This document shows positions 50,243 through 58,205 of a stretch of 58,205 bases of DNA, piece by piece. The stretch lies in the NCBI RefSeq assembly GCF_028446585.1, contig NZ_JAPFQL010000057.1:1-58205 (forward strand). Reading direction: 5' to 3'. Origin of the DNA: Intrasporangium calvum (GTDB lineage: Bacteria; Actinomycetota; Actinomycetes; Actinomycetales; Dermatophilaceae). Position 1 is the stretch's first letter; each line of letters begins with the position of its first letter. The position numbers and the translations under genes were made by a program. The notes beneath the pieces were generated by a model that worked only from the letters and a program-made list of their open reading frames with translations, had not been told where the DNA came from and searched no databases.

Positions 50243-51835
50243 GTGGCGGCTGACATGTCGATGTGGTCGAGCGAGGCGTGGTCCTCGGCGGCCGACATGT
50301 ACCTACTCGCGCGCAGCCGCGAAGGCTCGGCAGAGGCCTTCGGTGAGCTGTGGCGCCGGCACCTTCCCGCGGCCTACGCCGTCGCCAACCGGCACCGCGG
50401 CAGGACAGCGGCCGAGGACATCGTCGCCGAGGCGTCGGCCCGCGTCTTCGCCCTGATCCAGGACGGCAAGGGCCCCGACGAGCACTTCCGGGCCTACTTC
50501 CTCTCGGCGGTCCGGTCCGTCGCGGTCGACCACGGGCGACGTGAGCTCAAGGTGGTGCCCGCCGAGGACGAGACCCTCGAGGACCTCGGCGCTCCCGTCA
50601 TCGACTCCGTCGACGGTCTCGAGCAGGAGTTCGACGCCGAGCTGATCCGCACCGCCTTCCGGTCGCTGTCCGAGCGCGACCAGCGAGTGCTCTGGCACAC
50701 GACGGTCGAGGGGGAGGCGCCGCGCACGCTGGCCCCGGCCCTCGGCATGTCCGCCAATGCGGTGAGCGCCCGGGCGATGCGGGCCCGCGAGGCCCTCCGC
50801 GCCAACTATCTCGATGCCTGCGCACAGCGGAGCCTGCCCGACGCCGACAGCGACGAGTGCCGCTGGGCGATCGCACACCTCGGCGCCCACGTCCGCGGTC
50901 GCCTCCCCAAGCGGCAGAACGCCCGCGTCGAGGAGCACCTGCGCACGTGCCAGCACGCCGCGACCGTCGCGGCGGACCTGCGGGCCATCCACGCCGAGTT
51001 CCCCGCCCTGATCGTGCCGTTCGTCTTCCTCGCGGGCGTCAGCACCGCGGGCTTCGTCAATGCCACCGCGTTCGTCGGTGCCGCGGCCGCGTCGGCGGGG
51101 AGCACCGCCGCCGCTGCCGGCAGCGCAGCGGGAGCGGTGCCCGCGGCGCCGAGCGCCCCGCCGACCTCCGGCATCGGCGACTCCCTCGGCCAGCTGGCCG
51201 GCCGGGCCAGCGCACTGGTCGCCGGCGTCGCGATCGGCGTGGGTCTCGCCAGCGCGACTCCTGCACCCGTGGAGCCGGTCGTCGCCGTCCCGGCACCCGC
51301 CGTCTCGATGCCGGCTCCGACCGTGACTCCGACCGTGACGCCGACCCCGCCGCCGACCCCGCCGCCTCCGGCGCCCAGCCCGACCCCGACGACCAGCCCG
51401 GTCGAGACGACCGCCCCGAAGGCGCCGGCCCGCACCGTCGCCCCGCGTCCGGCGCCTGCGCCCAGACCGGCACCGACCTCGCGACCGCCCGCGCCACCGG
51501 CCCCGCGTCCCACGAGCAAACCGGCGCCCGGCCTCTCGCCGTCGAAGGCGTCCGTCCACGTCGTCCAGCAGCGCGAGTCGACGCGGTTCCTGCTCCGCGT
51601 CAGGGGTGTCGAGGGCCCGGTCTCGATCTCCGTCACCACGCCGGCCGGGGGAGAGCTCACCCTGAAGAACAGCTCGTGGGCGTGCACCTCACCCGGCCCG
51701 GCCTCGATCCGGTGCACTGGTCAGGACGGGCAGGCCATGCTCGAGCAGTCCGGCCTCGACGGGCCGGCACCGATCCGCGTGGTCATCACCGACTCGACCG
51801 GCGCGACCCGGACGCAGACGCTCTCTCTGGGCTGA
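50243..51835 (+). CDS. ECF-type sigma factor fused to zinc-finger, membrane and Pro-rich extracellular region
   Basis: A 530-residue one-piece regulator. Sigma region 2 (about 20-100, AFGELWRRHLPAAYAVANRH and TAAEDIVAEASARVFALI) and region 4 (about 130-195, RSLSERDQRVLWHT and GMSANAVSARAMRAREAL) form an extracytoplasmic-function sigma factor. Next comes an anti-sigma-like zinc-finger stretch (DEC at about 212 to VEEHLRTCQHAA). Hydrophobic helices at about 254-285 and 320-337, a Pro/Thr-rich stalk (about 342-432) and a C-terminal beta domain with two Cys (about 433-530) follow. No separate anti-sigma gene is next to it. Likely a self-contained envelope-signal sensor. GTG start after GGAAGG. 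Confidence 0.85.
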   Translation: MAADMSMWSSEAWSSAADMYLLARSREGSAEAFGELWRRHLPAAYAVANRHRGRTAAEDIVAEASARVFALIQDGKGPDEHFRAYFLSAVRSVAVDHGRRELKVVPAEDETLEDLGAPVIDSVDGLEQEFDAELIRTAFRSLSERDQRVLWHTTVEGEAPRTLAPALGMSANAVSARAMRAREALRANYLDACAQRSLPDADSDECRWAIAHLGAHVRGRLPKRQNARVEEHLRTCQHAATVAADLRAIHAEFPALIVPFVFLAGVSTAGFVNATAFVGAAAASAGSTAAAAGSAAGAVPAAPSAPPTSGIGDSLGQLAGRASALVAGVAIGVGLASATPAPVEPVVAVPAPAVSMPAPTVTPTVTPTPPPTPPPPAPSPTPTTSPVETTAPKAPARTVAPRPAPAPRPAPTSRPPAPPAPRPTSKPAPGLSPSKASVHVVQQRESTRFLLRVRGVEGPVSISVTTPAGGELTLKNSSWACTSPGPASIRCTGQDGQAMLEQSGLDGPAPIRVVITDSTGATRTQTLSLG

Positions 51836-51867
51836 CCGGTCGCGACGCCGCGGGTGAGCCCCCAGGG

Positions 51868-52542
51868 TCAGCGGCGGCGGTCCGTCACCAGGGTCGGGGA
51901 GCGGTCGAGGCCCGCGAGCCCGTTCCACGCGAGGTTGACGAGGTGCGCGGCGACCTCCTGCTTCTTGAACTTGCGGCGGTCGAGCCACCACTGCCCCGTC
52001 AGGGCCACCATCCCGACGAGCATCTGGGCGTGGATCGGCGCCGACTTGGGATCGAGACCCCGCTGCTTGAACTCCACGGCGAGCAGGTGCTCGACCCGCG
52101 TCGCGACGTCGCCGAGGACGCTGGCGAACGAGCCCGTCGACTGCCCCGGTGGGGAGTCGCGGACCAGGATCCGGAAGCCCTCCGTGTCGCTGTCGATGTA
52201 GTCGAGCAGCGCCAGCGTGGCCCGCTCGAGCAGGTGGCGCGCACCCGCGCCGCCCTCCAGCGCCGCGGTGATGCCGCCGAGCAGGCGCTGGATCTCACGG
52301 TCGACGACGACGGCGTAGAGCCCCTCCTTGCCGCCGAAGTGCTCGTAGACGACCGGCTTGGACACCTTGGCCCGCGAGGCGATCTCCTCGACCGTGGCCG
52401 CCTCGAAACCCTTGTCCGCGAAGACCCGGCGACCCACGTCGATCAGCTGCTCCCGGCGCTCGGGGCCGGTCATGCGGTTGCGGGTCCGAGCGGACCTCGG
52501 TGCTTCGGCGGGATCAGCGGTCACCGGTCCAGTCTGGTCCAT
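51868..52542 (-). CDS. TetR-family transcriptional regulator
   Basis: A 224-residue repressor. The helix-turn-helix is ATVEEIASRAKVSKPVVYEHF (about residues 50-70), preceded by the usual GRRVFADKGFE. The ligand domain is typical in length. Start may instead be ATG 52473 (MTGPERREQ). The flanking sigma and tRNA genes give no target; its ligand is unknown. Confidence 0.88.
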   Translation of the reverse strand: MDQTGPVTADPAEAPRSARTRNRMTGPERREQLIDVGRRVFADKGFEAATVEEIASRAKVSKPVVYEHFGGKEGLYAVVVDREIQRLLGGITAALEGGAGARHLLERATLALLDYIDSDTEGFRILVRDSPPGQSTGSFASVLGDVATRVEHLLAVEFKQRGLDPKSAPIHAQMLVGMVALTGQWWLDRRKFKKQEVAAHLVNLAWNGLAGLDRSPTLVTDRRR

Positions 52543-52586
52543 GGACGGCGAGCGGCGCCGAGGCGGCTCACCGCAGACGCACGGGG

Positions 52587-52665
52587 CTCCCCGGGCAGGA
52601 GTCGAACCTGCGTCGCTTGTCCTGATTCAAAGTCAGGCGGGCCCTGCCGACAGACCAACCGGGGA
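52587..52665 (-). tRNA. tRNA-Gln (anticodon TTG)
   Basis: Cloverleaf on the minus strand: acceptor TCCCCGG with CCGGGGA, anticodon stem CCTGA/TCAGG with loop CTTTGAA, T-arm GCAGG-TTCGACT-CCTGC, discriminator G. Reads CAA codons. Variable loop a little long (79 nt in all). CCA not encoded. Confidence 0.85.
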
Positions 52666-52751
52666 ACGCCCCGGCCGCTGGGCCGGGACCACCACAGGGT
52701 AGTGCAGACCGGTGCCTCACCCAGCCACCCGCTGAGGGCACCGAGCCGCCG

Positions 52752-52772
52752 GAGCGGGCCCAGCGGCATACG
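52752..52772 (+). repeat. Dispersed repeat, copy 17
   Basis: Exact core followed by GCA, about 60 bp upstream of the putative glmU -10, reading toward glmU. Confidence 0.85.
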
Positions 52773-52833
52773 GCACTGTGATGCGCGCCACCCCGGCGCC
52801 GATGGGCCAGCGAGAAGGAGGCCGCTGCGCTAG

Positions 52834-52839
52834 TAGCAT
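52834..52839 (+). promoter_or_regulatory. Possible -10 of glmU
   Basis: TAGCAT, with an overlapping TAGTAG (52831-52836). No clear -35. Predicts a leader of about 60 nt with an AGGAGG at 52887. Confidence 0.4.
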
Positions 52840-52903
52840 GGCTGCGGCGCCCCGGCGGCACACCCGGGGAGGACGCCACCCCCACCAGGAGGAGCTGCCA
52901 CCC

Positions 52904-54349
52904 GTGAGCGATCGCCGGCCGACCGCCGTGATCGTCCTCGCCGCCGGCGAGGGCACGCGCATGAAGTCCACCACCCCGAAGGTCCTCCACACGATCGGTG
53001 GGCGTTCCCTCGTCGGCCACGCGATGCGGGCGGCCAGGGGCGTCGACCCGCTGCACCTCGCGGTCGTCGTCCGGCACGAGCGCGACCGCGTCGCGGCCCA
53101 CATCGTCGAGCACGACGAGGAAGCGATCATCGTCGACCAGGACGAGGTCAAGGGGACCGGCCGCGCCGTCGAGTGCGCGCTCGAGGCCCTCCCGGCCGAC
53201 CTCACCGGCACCGTCGTCGTCACCTACGGCGACGTGCCGCTGCTGACCTCCGAGACGCTCGAGCAGCTCTGCGCCGTGCACGACGCAGCCTCCGACGCCG
53301 TCACGGTGCTCACCGCGATGCTCGACGACCCGACCGGCTACGGCCGCGTGCTGCGGGGTGCCGACGGCGCCGTCGAGGCGATCGTCGAGCAGAAGGACGC
53401 CACGGACGAGCAGCGCGAGATCCGCGAGATCAACAGCGGCCTCTACGCCTTCGACGCCGCCCTGCTCCGCGAGGCGCTCGCCGAGATCGGCACCGACAAC
53501 GCGCAGGGGGAGAAGTACCTCACCGACGTCGTCTCCGTCGCACGGCGTCGCGGACTCACGGTCCACGCCCACGTCATCGAGGACATCTGGCAGACCGAGG
53601 GTGTCAACGACAAGGTCCAGCTCGCCCGGCTCGGCGCCGAGCTCAACCGTCGGACCGTCGAGCAGGCGATGCGCGACGGGGCGATCGTCATCGACCCGGC
53701 CACCACGTGGGTCGACGCCGACGTGACGATCGGGCCCGACTCGGTGATCCACCCGGGCACCCAGATCCACGGCGCGACGACGATCGGCTCAGAGTGCGTC
53801 ATCGGGCCCGACACCACGCTCAAGGACGTCGAGGTCGGTGACCGCGCCAGCGTCGTGCGGACCCAGGCCGAGCTCGCCGTGATCGGCCCGGACGCGACCG
53901 TCGGCCCCTTCTCCTACCTGCGGCCCGGGACGAACCTCGGCGCCAAGGGGAAGATCGGCGGCTTCGTCGAGACGAAGAACGCCACGATCGGCGCCGGCGC
54001 CAAGGTGCCGCACCTGACCTACTGCGGCGACGCGACGATCGGCGAGGGCGCCAACATCGGGGCCGGCACGATCTTCGCCAACTACGACGGTGTCACCAAG
54101 GGCCACACCAACGTCGGTGCGTGGAGCTTCGTCGGCAGCAACTCCGTCATCGTCGCGCCGCGCACCATCGCGGACGGCGCCTACGTGGCCGCGGGATCCG
54201 CCGTGGTCAGCGATGTCGAGCCGGGGCAGCTCGCAGTGACCCGGGCCCAGCAGCGCAACATCGACGGCTGGGTCGCGAGACGCCGGGCCGGCACGAAGAC
54301 CGACGAGGCTGCGCGCGCGGCCACCGAGACGAAGGGTGGCACCCGATGA
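52904..54349 (+). CDS. glmU: Bifunctional UDP-N-acetylglucosamine pyrophosphorylase / glucosamine-1-phosphate acetyltransferase
   Basis: Makes UDP-GlcNAc for peptidoglycan. The 481-residue product has an N-terminal uridylyltransferase (LAAGEGTRMKSTTPKVLHTI; TYGDVPLL) and a C-terminal left-handed beta helix (about 255-450) with LRPGTNLGAKGKIGGFVETK and NYDGVTKGHT. GTG 52904 chosen for AGGAGG 11 nt upstream. Stop overlaps prs (ATGA). Tail of about 25 residues beyond the helix is charged. Confidence 0.95.
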   Translation: MSDRRPTAVIVLAAGEGTRMKSTTPKVLHTIGGRSLVGHAMRAARGVDPLHLAVVVRHERDRVAAHIVEHDEEAIIVDQDEVKGTGRAVECALEALPADLTGTVVVTYGDVPLLTSETLEQLCAVHDAASDAVTVLTAMLDDPTGYGRVLRGADGAVEAIVEQKDATDEQREIREINSGLYAFDAALLREALAEIGTDNAQGEKYLTDVVSVARRRGLTVHAHVIEDIWQTEGVNDKVQLARLGAELNRRTVEQAMRDGAIVIDPATTWVDADVTIGPDSVIHPGTQIHGATTIGSECVIGPDTTLKDVEVGDRASVVRTQAELAVIGPDATVGPFSYLRPGTNLGAKGKIGGFVETKNATIGAGAKVPHLTYCGDATIGEGANIGAGTIFANYDGVTKGHTNVGAWSFVGSNSVIVAPRTIADGAYVAAGSAVVSDVEPGQLAVTRAQQRNIDGWVARRRAGTKTDEAARAATETKGGTR

Positions 54350-55326
54350 GCACCATCAACAAGACGACCGAGAAGCACCTCATGGTGTTCTCCGGGCGAG
54401 CCCACCCCCAGCTCGCCCAGGAGGTGGCGAAGGAGCTCGGCACCGAGCTCGTGCCCACCAGCGCCTACGACTTCGCCAACGGCGAGATCTACGTCCGCTA
54501 CGAGGAGTCGGTGCGGGGCTGCGACGCCTTCGTCATCCAGAGCCACACGTCGCCGATCAACGAGTGGATCATGGAGCAGCTCATCATGATCGACGCGCTG
54601 AAGCGGGCCTCGGCCAAGCGGATCACCGTGGTGCTGCCGTTCTACGGCTACGCCCGGCAGGACAAGAAGCACCGTGGGCGCGAGCCCATCTCGGCCCGGC
54701 TCATGGCCGACCTGTTCAAGGTCGCCGGCGCGGACCGGCTGATGGCGGTCGACCTGCACACCGCCCAGATCCAGGGCTTCTTCGACGGCCCGGTCGACCA
54801 CCTCATGGCCCTGCCGATCCTGACCCGCTACGTCAAGGACAAGTACGGCCACCTCGACCTCGCCGTCGTCTCGCCCGACGCCGGACGGATCAAGGTCGCC
54901 GAGGACTGGTCCGAGCGCCTGGGCGGCTGCCCCCTGGCGTTCATCCACAAGACGCGCGACATCAGCCGTCCCAACGAGGTCGTCGCCAACCGCGTCGTCG
55001 GCGAGATCAAGGGCCGGGTCTGCGTGCTCGTCGACGACATGATCGACACCGCCGGCACCATCACCAAGGCGGCCGACGCCCTCATGGAGGAAGGCGCCAC
55101 GGCGGTCATCATCGCCGCGACCCACGCGATCCTGTCGGGTCCGGCGGTCGACCGGCTCAAGGCGTGCAAGGTCGACGAGGTCGTCCTGACCAACACGTTG
55201 CCGATCCCCGACGACCGGCGGTTCGACAAGCTCACCGTGCTGTCCATCGCGCCGCTCGTCTCCCAGGCGATCCGTGAGGTCTTCGAGGACGGGTCGGTCA
55301 CCAAGCTCTTCGACGGCAAGGCCTGA
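54346..55326 (+). CDS. prs: Ribose-phosphate pyrophosphokinase
   Basis: Makes PRPP for nucleotides, His and Trp. The 326-residue product has LPFYGYARQDKKHRGREPIS (ATP/ribose-5-phosphate site), AVDLHTAQIQGFFDGPVDHL and the PRPP loop VCVLVDDMIDTAGTI. Start overlaps glmU by four bases, an arrangement common in actinobacteria, linking cell-wall and nucleotide precursor supply. Confidence 0.96.
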   Translation: MSTINKTTEKHLMVFSGRAHPQLAQEVAKELGTELVPTSAYDFANGEIYVRYEESVRGCDAFVIQSHTSPINEWIMEQLIMIDALKRASAKRITVVLPFYGYARQDKKHRGREPISARLMADLFKVAGADRLMAVDLHTAQIQGFFDGPVDHLMALPILTRYVKDKYGHLDLAVVSPDAGRIKVAEDWSERLGGCPLAFIHKTRDISRPNEVVANRVVGEIKGRVCVLVDDMIDTAGTITKAADALMEEGATAVIIAATHAILSGPAVDRLKACKVDEVVLTNTLPIPDDRRFDKLTVLSIAPLVSQAIREVFEDGSVTKLFDGKA

Positions 55327-55347
55327 CACCGCAGCCGGCCACGCTGG

Positions 55348-55380
55348 GAGCCCCGGACGACCGTTGGTCGCTCGGGGCTC
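55348..55380 (+). terminator. Terminator of glmU-prs
   Basis: GAGCCCCG (55348-55355) pairs with CGGGGCTC (55373-55380), with an inner CGACC/GGTCG stem. TCTCTGCTC follows. The inner part is complementary to 55433-55447 as well. Confidence 0.65.
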
Positions 55381-55475
55381 TCTGCTCCGCGCCCAGTCGT
55401 GCGGGCGGCACGGTCCCGGGGCCGGATGAGTGAGACCAACGGTCGTTCGGCGCCGGGCGCACCCGCCTGGGTTCT

Positions 55476-56033
55476 TCAGGCCCGGGCGGCCTTGCGGGCC
55501 CGGTAGGCGGCTGTGTGGGCCCGAGCCGCGCACCCGCCGTCGCAGTAGCGGCGCGACCGGTTCTTGGACAGGTCGACGATGACGTCGTCGCAGTCCTCCC
55601 CCTCGCAGACCCGGAGCCGGTCGAGCCCGTCCGCGCGGACGACGTCGACCATGGCGAAGGCGAACTCGACGGCCATGCGCTCGGCCAGCGGCGCTTCGAG
55701 GGGCGTGGCGTGGATGTGCCAGCCGATGCCGTCGTGGTCCACCAGCCGGGGAACGGCGCCGGCTTCGGCCAGCATCGCGTTGACCAGGGCCACCACCTCC
55801 GACTCGTCCGACTCCCAGTAGCGCCGCAGCTGCGGGCGGAGCTCCCGCACGGCCGCGAGCTCGGCCTCATCGCGGTCGAACCGCCCGGTCCACGGCCGTC
55901 CGGCGAAGAACGCGGCCAGGTCCTCGACCGACGTCAGGGTGTCGGGGGAGCCGTCGCCCGGGAGGGTGCCGGGCATGGTGTTGACCAGCTCGGCGCCCCA
56001 GGTGAGGGCCTCCTCGGCGTCATGGGTGAACAC
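55476..56033 (-). CDS. CGNR zinc-finger transcription factor
   Basis: A 185-residue protein with an N-terminal ABATE (stress-related) domain and a C-terminal CGNR zinc finger: VCEGEDCDDVIVDLSKNRSR, then RYCDGGCAARAHTAAYRARK. All four Cys are present, while the name motif reads CAAR. GTG start with AGGAG. Divergent from the EamA transporter and likely its regulator. Confidence 0.85.
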   Translation of the reverse strand: MFTHDAEEALTWGAELVNTMPGTLPGDGSPDTLTSVEDLAAFFAGRPWTGRFDRDEAELAAVRELRPQLRRYWESDESEVVALVNAMLAEAGAVPRLVDHDGIGWHIHATPLEAPLAERMAVEFAFAMVDVVRADGLDRLRVCEGEDCDDVIVDLSKNRSRRYCDGGCAARAHTAAYRARKAARA

Positions 56034-56105
56034 GGTATTGACTCCTGACAGGCCTCGTGCAATGGTCACTAGTGTAATCCGTTTTGCTCCTGACAGGAGG
56101 CTGTC
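56034..56105. promoter_or_regulatory. Divergent promoter region with 11-bp repeat
   Basis: CTCCTGACAGG occurs at 56042-56052 and 56087-56097. Each copy contains the ribosome site of one flanking gene (AGGAG on the minus strand, AGGAGG just beyond on the plus). TAGTGTAAT lies between. Possible CGNR-protein sites. Confidence 0.4.
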
Positions 56106-57119
56106 GTGGCTGACCGACACCCGCTGCTCGGGCTGGGCGCGGCACTCGCGTCGTCCGCGGCCTTCGCGACGTCAGGGGCATTCGCCAAGTCTCTCCTCAT
56201 CGGCGGCTGGGCGCCCGGTGCGGTCGTCACACTCCGCATCAGCATCGCTGCGGCAGTCCTCCTGCTGCCCACGATCTGGGTGCTCCGCCGCCGATGGGGA
56301 GTGCTCCGCCGCAACGCCAGGCTCGTCGTCGGCTACGGCCTGACCGGTGTGGCGGGCTGCCAGCTCGCCTACTTCTATGCCGTGAGCCACCTGTCGGTCG
56401 GCGTCGCCCTGCTCCTCGAGTACCTCGCCCCGGTCCTGATCGTCGGTTGGCTCTGGCTGCGCCACCGCCAGGAGCCCCGCCGGCTCACCGTCATCGGCGT
56501 GGTCCTCGCCGTCGCCGGACTCGCCCTCGTCCTCGACGTGCTCGGCGGGATGCGCCTCAGCGTCGCGGGCGTCGCGTGGGGCCTTGCCGCTGCGGTCATG
56601 CTCGTCATCTACTTCCTCATCACGGCCGGCATCGACGAGGACCTGCCGCCCATCGCGCTCGCCGGCTCGGGACTCATCGTGGGCGCGGTGGTGCTGTGGA
56701 TCGGAGCCCTCGTCGGGGTGCTCGACGTCACCAGGGGCGACGCGAGCGTGGTCCTCGGCGGCTCGACCGTGCCGTGGTGGGTGCCGGTCCTCGTCATCGC
56801 CATCGTGGCGGCGGCCTTCGCCTATGTGGCGGGGGTGGCCGCGGTGCGTCTGCTCGGGGCCAAGGTCGCCTCCTTCGTGGCCCTCACCGAGGTGCTCTTC
56901 GCGGTCGTCGTCGCCTGGCTCGTGCTCGCGGAGCTGCCGACACCCGTCCAGCTCGTCGGCGGGGTGCTCATCGTGGCCGGCCTCGTGGCGGTCCGCTGGG
57001 ACGAGGCACGCGAGATCGCCCCCGGCCCGGCCGGGAGCGCAGCGGACGAGGCGTATGCGGCCGAGCTGCTCCCGACCGGCGCACTCACCCCCGATCCCCT
57101 CCGCGAACCGACGCCCTGA
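56106..57119 (+). CDS. EamA-family (DMT) transporter
   Basis: A 337-residue ten-helix membrane protein with two EamA repeats: LASSAAFATSGAFAKSLLIG at the first and AAVMLVIYFLITAGIDED near the second. Drug/metabolite transporter superfamily, exporting amino acids or similar metabolites; substrate unknown. GTG start after AGGAGG. The C-terminal tail includes YAAELLP, resembling a decayed dispersed-repeat copy. Confidence 0.9.
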   Translation: MADRHPLLGLGAALASSAAFATSGAFAKSLLIGGWAPGAVVTLRISIAAAVLLLPTIWVLRRRWGVLRRNARLVVGYGLTGVAGCQLAYFYAVSHLSVGVALLLEYLAPVLIVGWLWLRHRQEPRRLTVIGVVLAVAGLALVLDVLGGMRLSVAGVAWGLAAAVMLVIYFLITAGIDEDLPPIALAGSGLIVGAVVLWIGALVGVLDVTRGDASVVLGGSTVPWWVPVLVIAIVAAAFAYVAGVAAVRLLGAKVASFVALTEVLFAVVVAWLVLAELPTPVQLVGGVLIVAGLVAVRWDEAREIAPGPAGSAADEAYAAELLPTGALTPDPLREPTP

Positions 57120-57146
57120 CGGGCCGCAGCGGTCCGAGCCTGCCGC

Positions 57147-57235
57147 GGGACGGATGACGCACCTACCGGGCGTCACGACCCCCCGCCTGAGCCCGCGTCC
57201 CGCCTCGCCCAGCACTGAGCCGCGTCATCCGTCCC
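57147..57235. terminator. 14-bp stem with long loop
   Basis: GGGACGGATGACGC (57147-57160) and GCGTCATCCGTCCC (57222-57235) pair perfectly across 61 nt. Lies after the EamA gene, before the rplY promoter. Confidence 0.45.
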
Positions 57236-57273
57236 CACCCAAGGCCGCGAGAACGGGAGGAAACGGACAGCGG

Positions 57274-57294
57274 GAGCCGGCTCAGCGGCATACG
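57274..57294 (+). repeat. Dispersed repeat, copy 18
   Basis: Exact core followed by GCACCG, 35 bp upstream of the rplY -10, reading toward rplY. Confidence 0.85.
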
Positions 57295-57328
57295 GCACCG
57301 CCGATTTCGTGCCTCCGCCGGGCATCGG

Positions 57329-57512
57329 TAAGATCGACTGGTTGCCTCGGCGAGGGACGCTGCACGGCTGCCCGGCCGTGGGTCCGTGATCGACGCGGTG
57401 GAAGCTGGACCCCGGTCCGGTCTGCCCCCTGCGTGCTGACCGCCAGCCACCCGCGCACCGTCCCGCGTCGAGGCCCACACCGCAGCTCACCACCGAGACT
57501 TCAGGAGTACCC
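57329..57512 (+). promoter_or_regulatory. rplY promoter and about 170-nt leader
   Basis: TAAGAT (57329-57334) is a good -10. The leader to the GTG at 57513 is GC-rich and may fold, and could carry an autoregulatory L25 site. No gene is in it. Confidence 0.45.
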
Positions 57513-58193
57513 GTGTCTGACGCCACCAAGCTCGCCGCCGAGAAGCGCACCGACTTCGGCAAGGGCGCCGCCCGCAAGATCCGCCGCGCCGGCAACATCC
57601 CCGCCGTCATGTACGGCCACGGCACCGCGCCGGTCCACATCACCCTCCCGGGCCACGACACGTTCCAGGCGCTGCGCCACACGAACGCCCTCCTCACCAT
57701 CGTGGTCGACGGCAAGGAGCAGCTCGCCCTCGCCAAGGACGTCCAGCGCGACCCGATCAAGCCGATCATCGAGCACGTCGACCTCGTCGTGGTCCGCAAG
57801 GGCGAGAAGGTCACCGTCGACGTCCCGGTCCACCTCGAGGGCGAGGCCGCCGCGGAGACCGTCGTCACCCTCGACCACGCGACGCTCCAGCTCGAGGCCG
57901 AGGCGACCCACCTGCCCGAGACCGTCGTCGTGTCCGTCGAGGGCCTCGAGGCCGGCACGCAGATCCTCGCCGGCGCCATCGAGCTCCCCAAGGGCGCGAC
58001 CCTCGTGACCGACCCGGAGGCCCTCGTCGTCAACGTGACGCAGGCGATCTCCGAGGCCGCTCTCGAGGCCGAGCTCGCCGAGGCCGAGGCCGAGGCCGGC
58101 ATCGAGCACGAGGCTCCCGCGGAGGCTGCCGAGGAGGCCGCCCCGGCCGAGGGCGAGTCCGCCGAGGCGCCCGCCGAGACCACCGAGGCCTGA
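57513..58193 (+). CDS. rplY: 50S ribosomal protein L25/general stress protein Ctc
   Basis: Binds 5S rRNA. The 226-residue product is the long TL5/Ctc form: an N-terminal 5S-binding domain (about 1-95, starting KLAAEKRTDFGKGAARKIRR) and a C-terminal beta domain (about 96-185). A Glu/Ala-rich tail of about 40 residues ends it. GTG start after AGGAG (CAGGAGTACCC). Complete within the window; the next gene (often pth) would lie beyond the end. Confidence 0.95.
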   Translation: MSDATKLAAEKRTDFGKGAARKIRRAGNIPAVMYGHGTAPVHITLPGHDTFQALRHTNALLTIVVDGKEQLALAKDVQRDPIKPIIEHVDLVVVRKGEKVTVDVPVHLEGEAAAETVVTLDHATLQLEAEATHLPETVVVSVEGLEAGTQILAGAIELPKGATLVTDPEALVVNVTQAISEAALEAELAEAEAEAGIEHEAPAEAAEEAAPAEGESAEAPAETTEA

Positions 58194-58205
58194 TCGACTC
58201 CGTCG

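Noticed and set aside
57056-57075. Further copy of the dispersed repeat at the EamA C-terminus
   Set aside because: Resembles the repeat (encodes YAAEL) but has several mismatches to the core; not counted.

Overview
The window is GC-rich chromosomal DNA of an actinomycete. Many GTG starts, a Flp-pilus-type SAF protein, a Glp/GlpR locus, a metG-tatD-rpfB-ksgA-ispE series and glmU-prs-rplY all point to Actinomycetota. Gene order suggests the Intrasporangiaceae or a near relative, but I cannot prove the family from sequence alone. Nearly all of it is housekeeping chromosome. The exceptions are one decayed integration at a tRNA-Ala gene (about 17.5-19.3 kb) and one sugar-utilisation cassette (27.8-35.2 kb).

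Layout. 0.2-4.4 kb (minus strand): mscL, a SAF-domain protein, mtnP, an FmdB zinc-ribbon protein and a K+/H+ antiporter. 4.5-7.1 kb: a membrane-anchored penicillin-acylase-family hydrolase. 7.1-13.6 kb: 5-formyl-THF cyclo-ligase, then a plus-strand series of UDP-glucose pyrophosphorylase fused in frame to the gephyrin/MoeA-like protein Glp, moaC, mog, rimJ-type GNAT and GlpR. 13.6-16.8 kb: AI-2E-family permease, DUF72 protein, zinc alcohol dehydrogenase. 16.8-19.3 kb: gene-poor relic of an integrated element (displaced tRNA-Ala 3' end, DUF2853 gene, IS256-type transposase and tyrosine-integrase fragments, intact tRNA-Ala). 19.4-23.7 kb: protein mannosyltransferase, a membrane protein, a CPBP protease, a dienelactone-hydrolase-like protein. 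24.3-27.7 kb: an ABC exporter-type operon (ATPase, FtsX-type permease, lipoprotein) preceded by a possible 32-codon leader ORF. 27.8-35.2 kb: a LacI-regulated oligosaccharide uptake and alpha-galactosidase cassette, the GH27 gene being frameshifted. 35.3-45.1 kb: rsmI, an OsmC protein, then metG, tatD, rpfB, ksgA, ispE and an ABC-F gene. 45.2-58.2 kb: secreted M36 metalloprotease, marR/tam pair, membrane-fused ECF-type sigma factor, tetR, tRNA-Gln, glmU-prs, CGNR regulator and EamA transporter, rplY.

Two non-coding themes run through the window. First, a short dispersed repeat with core CAGCGGCATACG occurs 16 times exactly and 3 more times with one mismatch, both inside genes and just upstream of promoters. 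All six promoter-proximal copies point toward the downstream gene. Second, at least twelve genes have a TANNNT hexamer ending exactly 6-7 nt before the start codon and no Shine-Dalgarno sequence, the signature of leaderless transcripts. Several perfect hairpins also occur as families, notably the CGAAAGAGCAGYTCG hairpins.

The most interesting observations are the UGPase-Glp fusion beside its presumed membrane receptor GlpR, the dispersed repeat, the matching operator/promoter pairs of the LacI cassette, and a sigma factor carrying its own zinc-finger, membrane and proline-rich extension.
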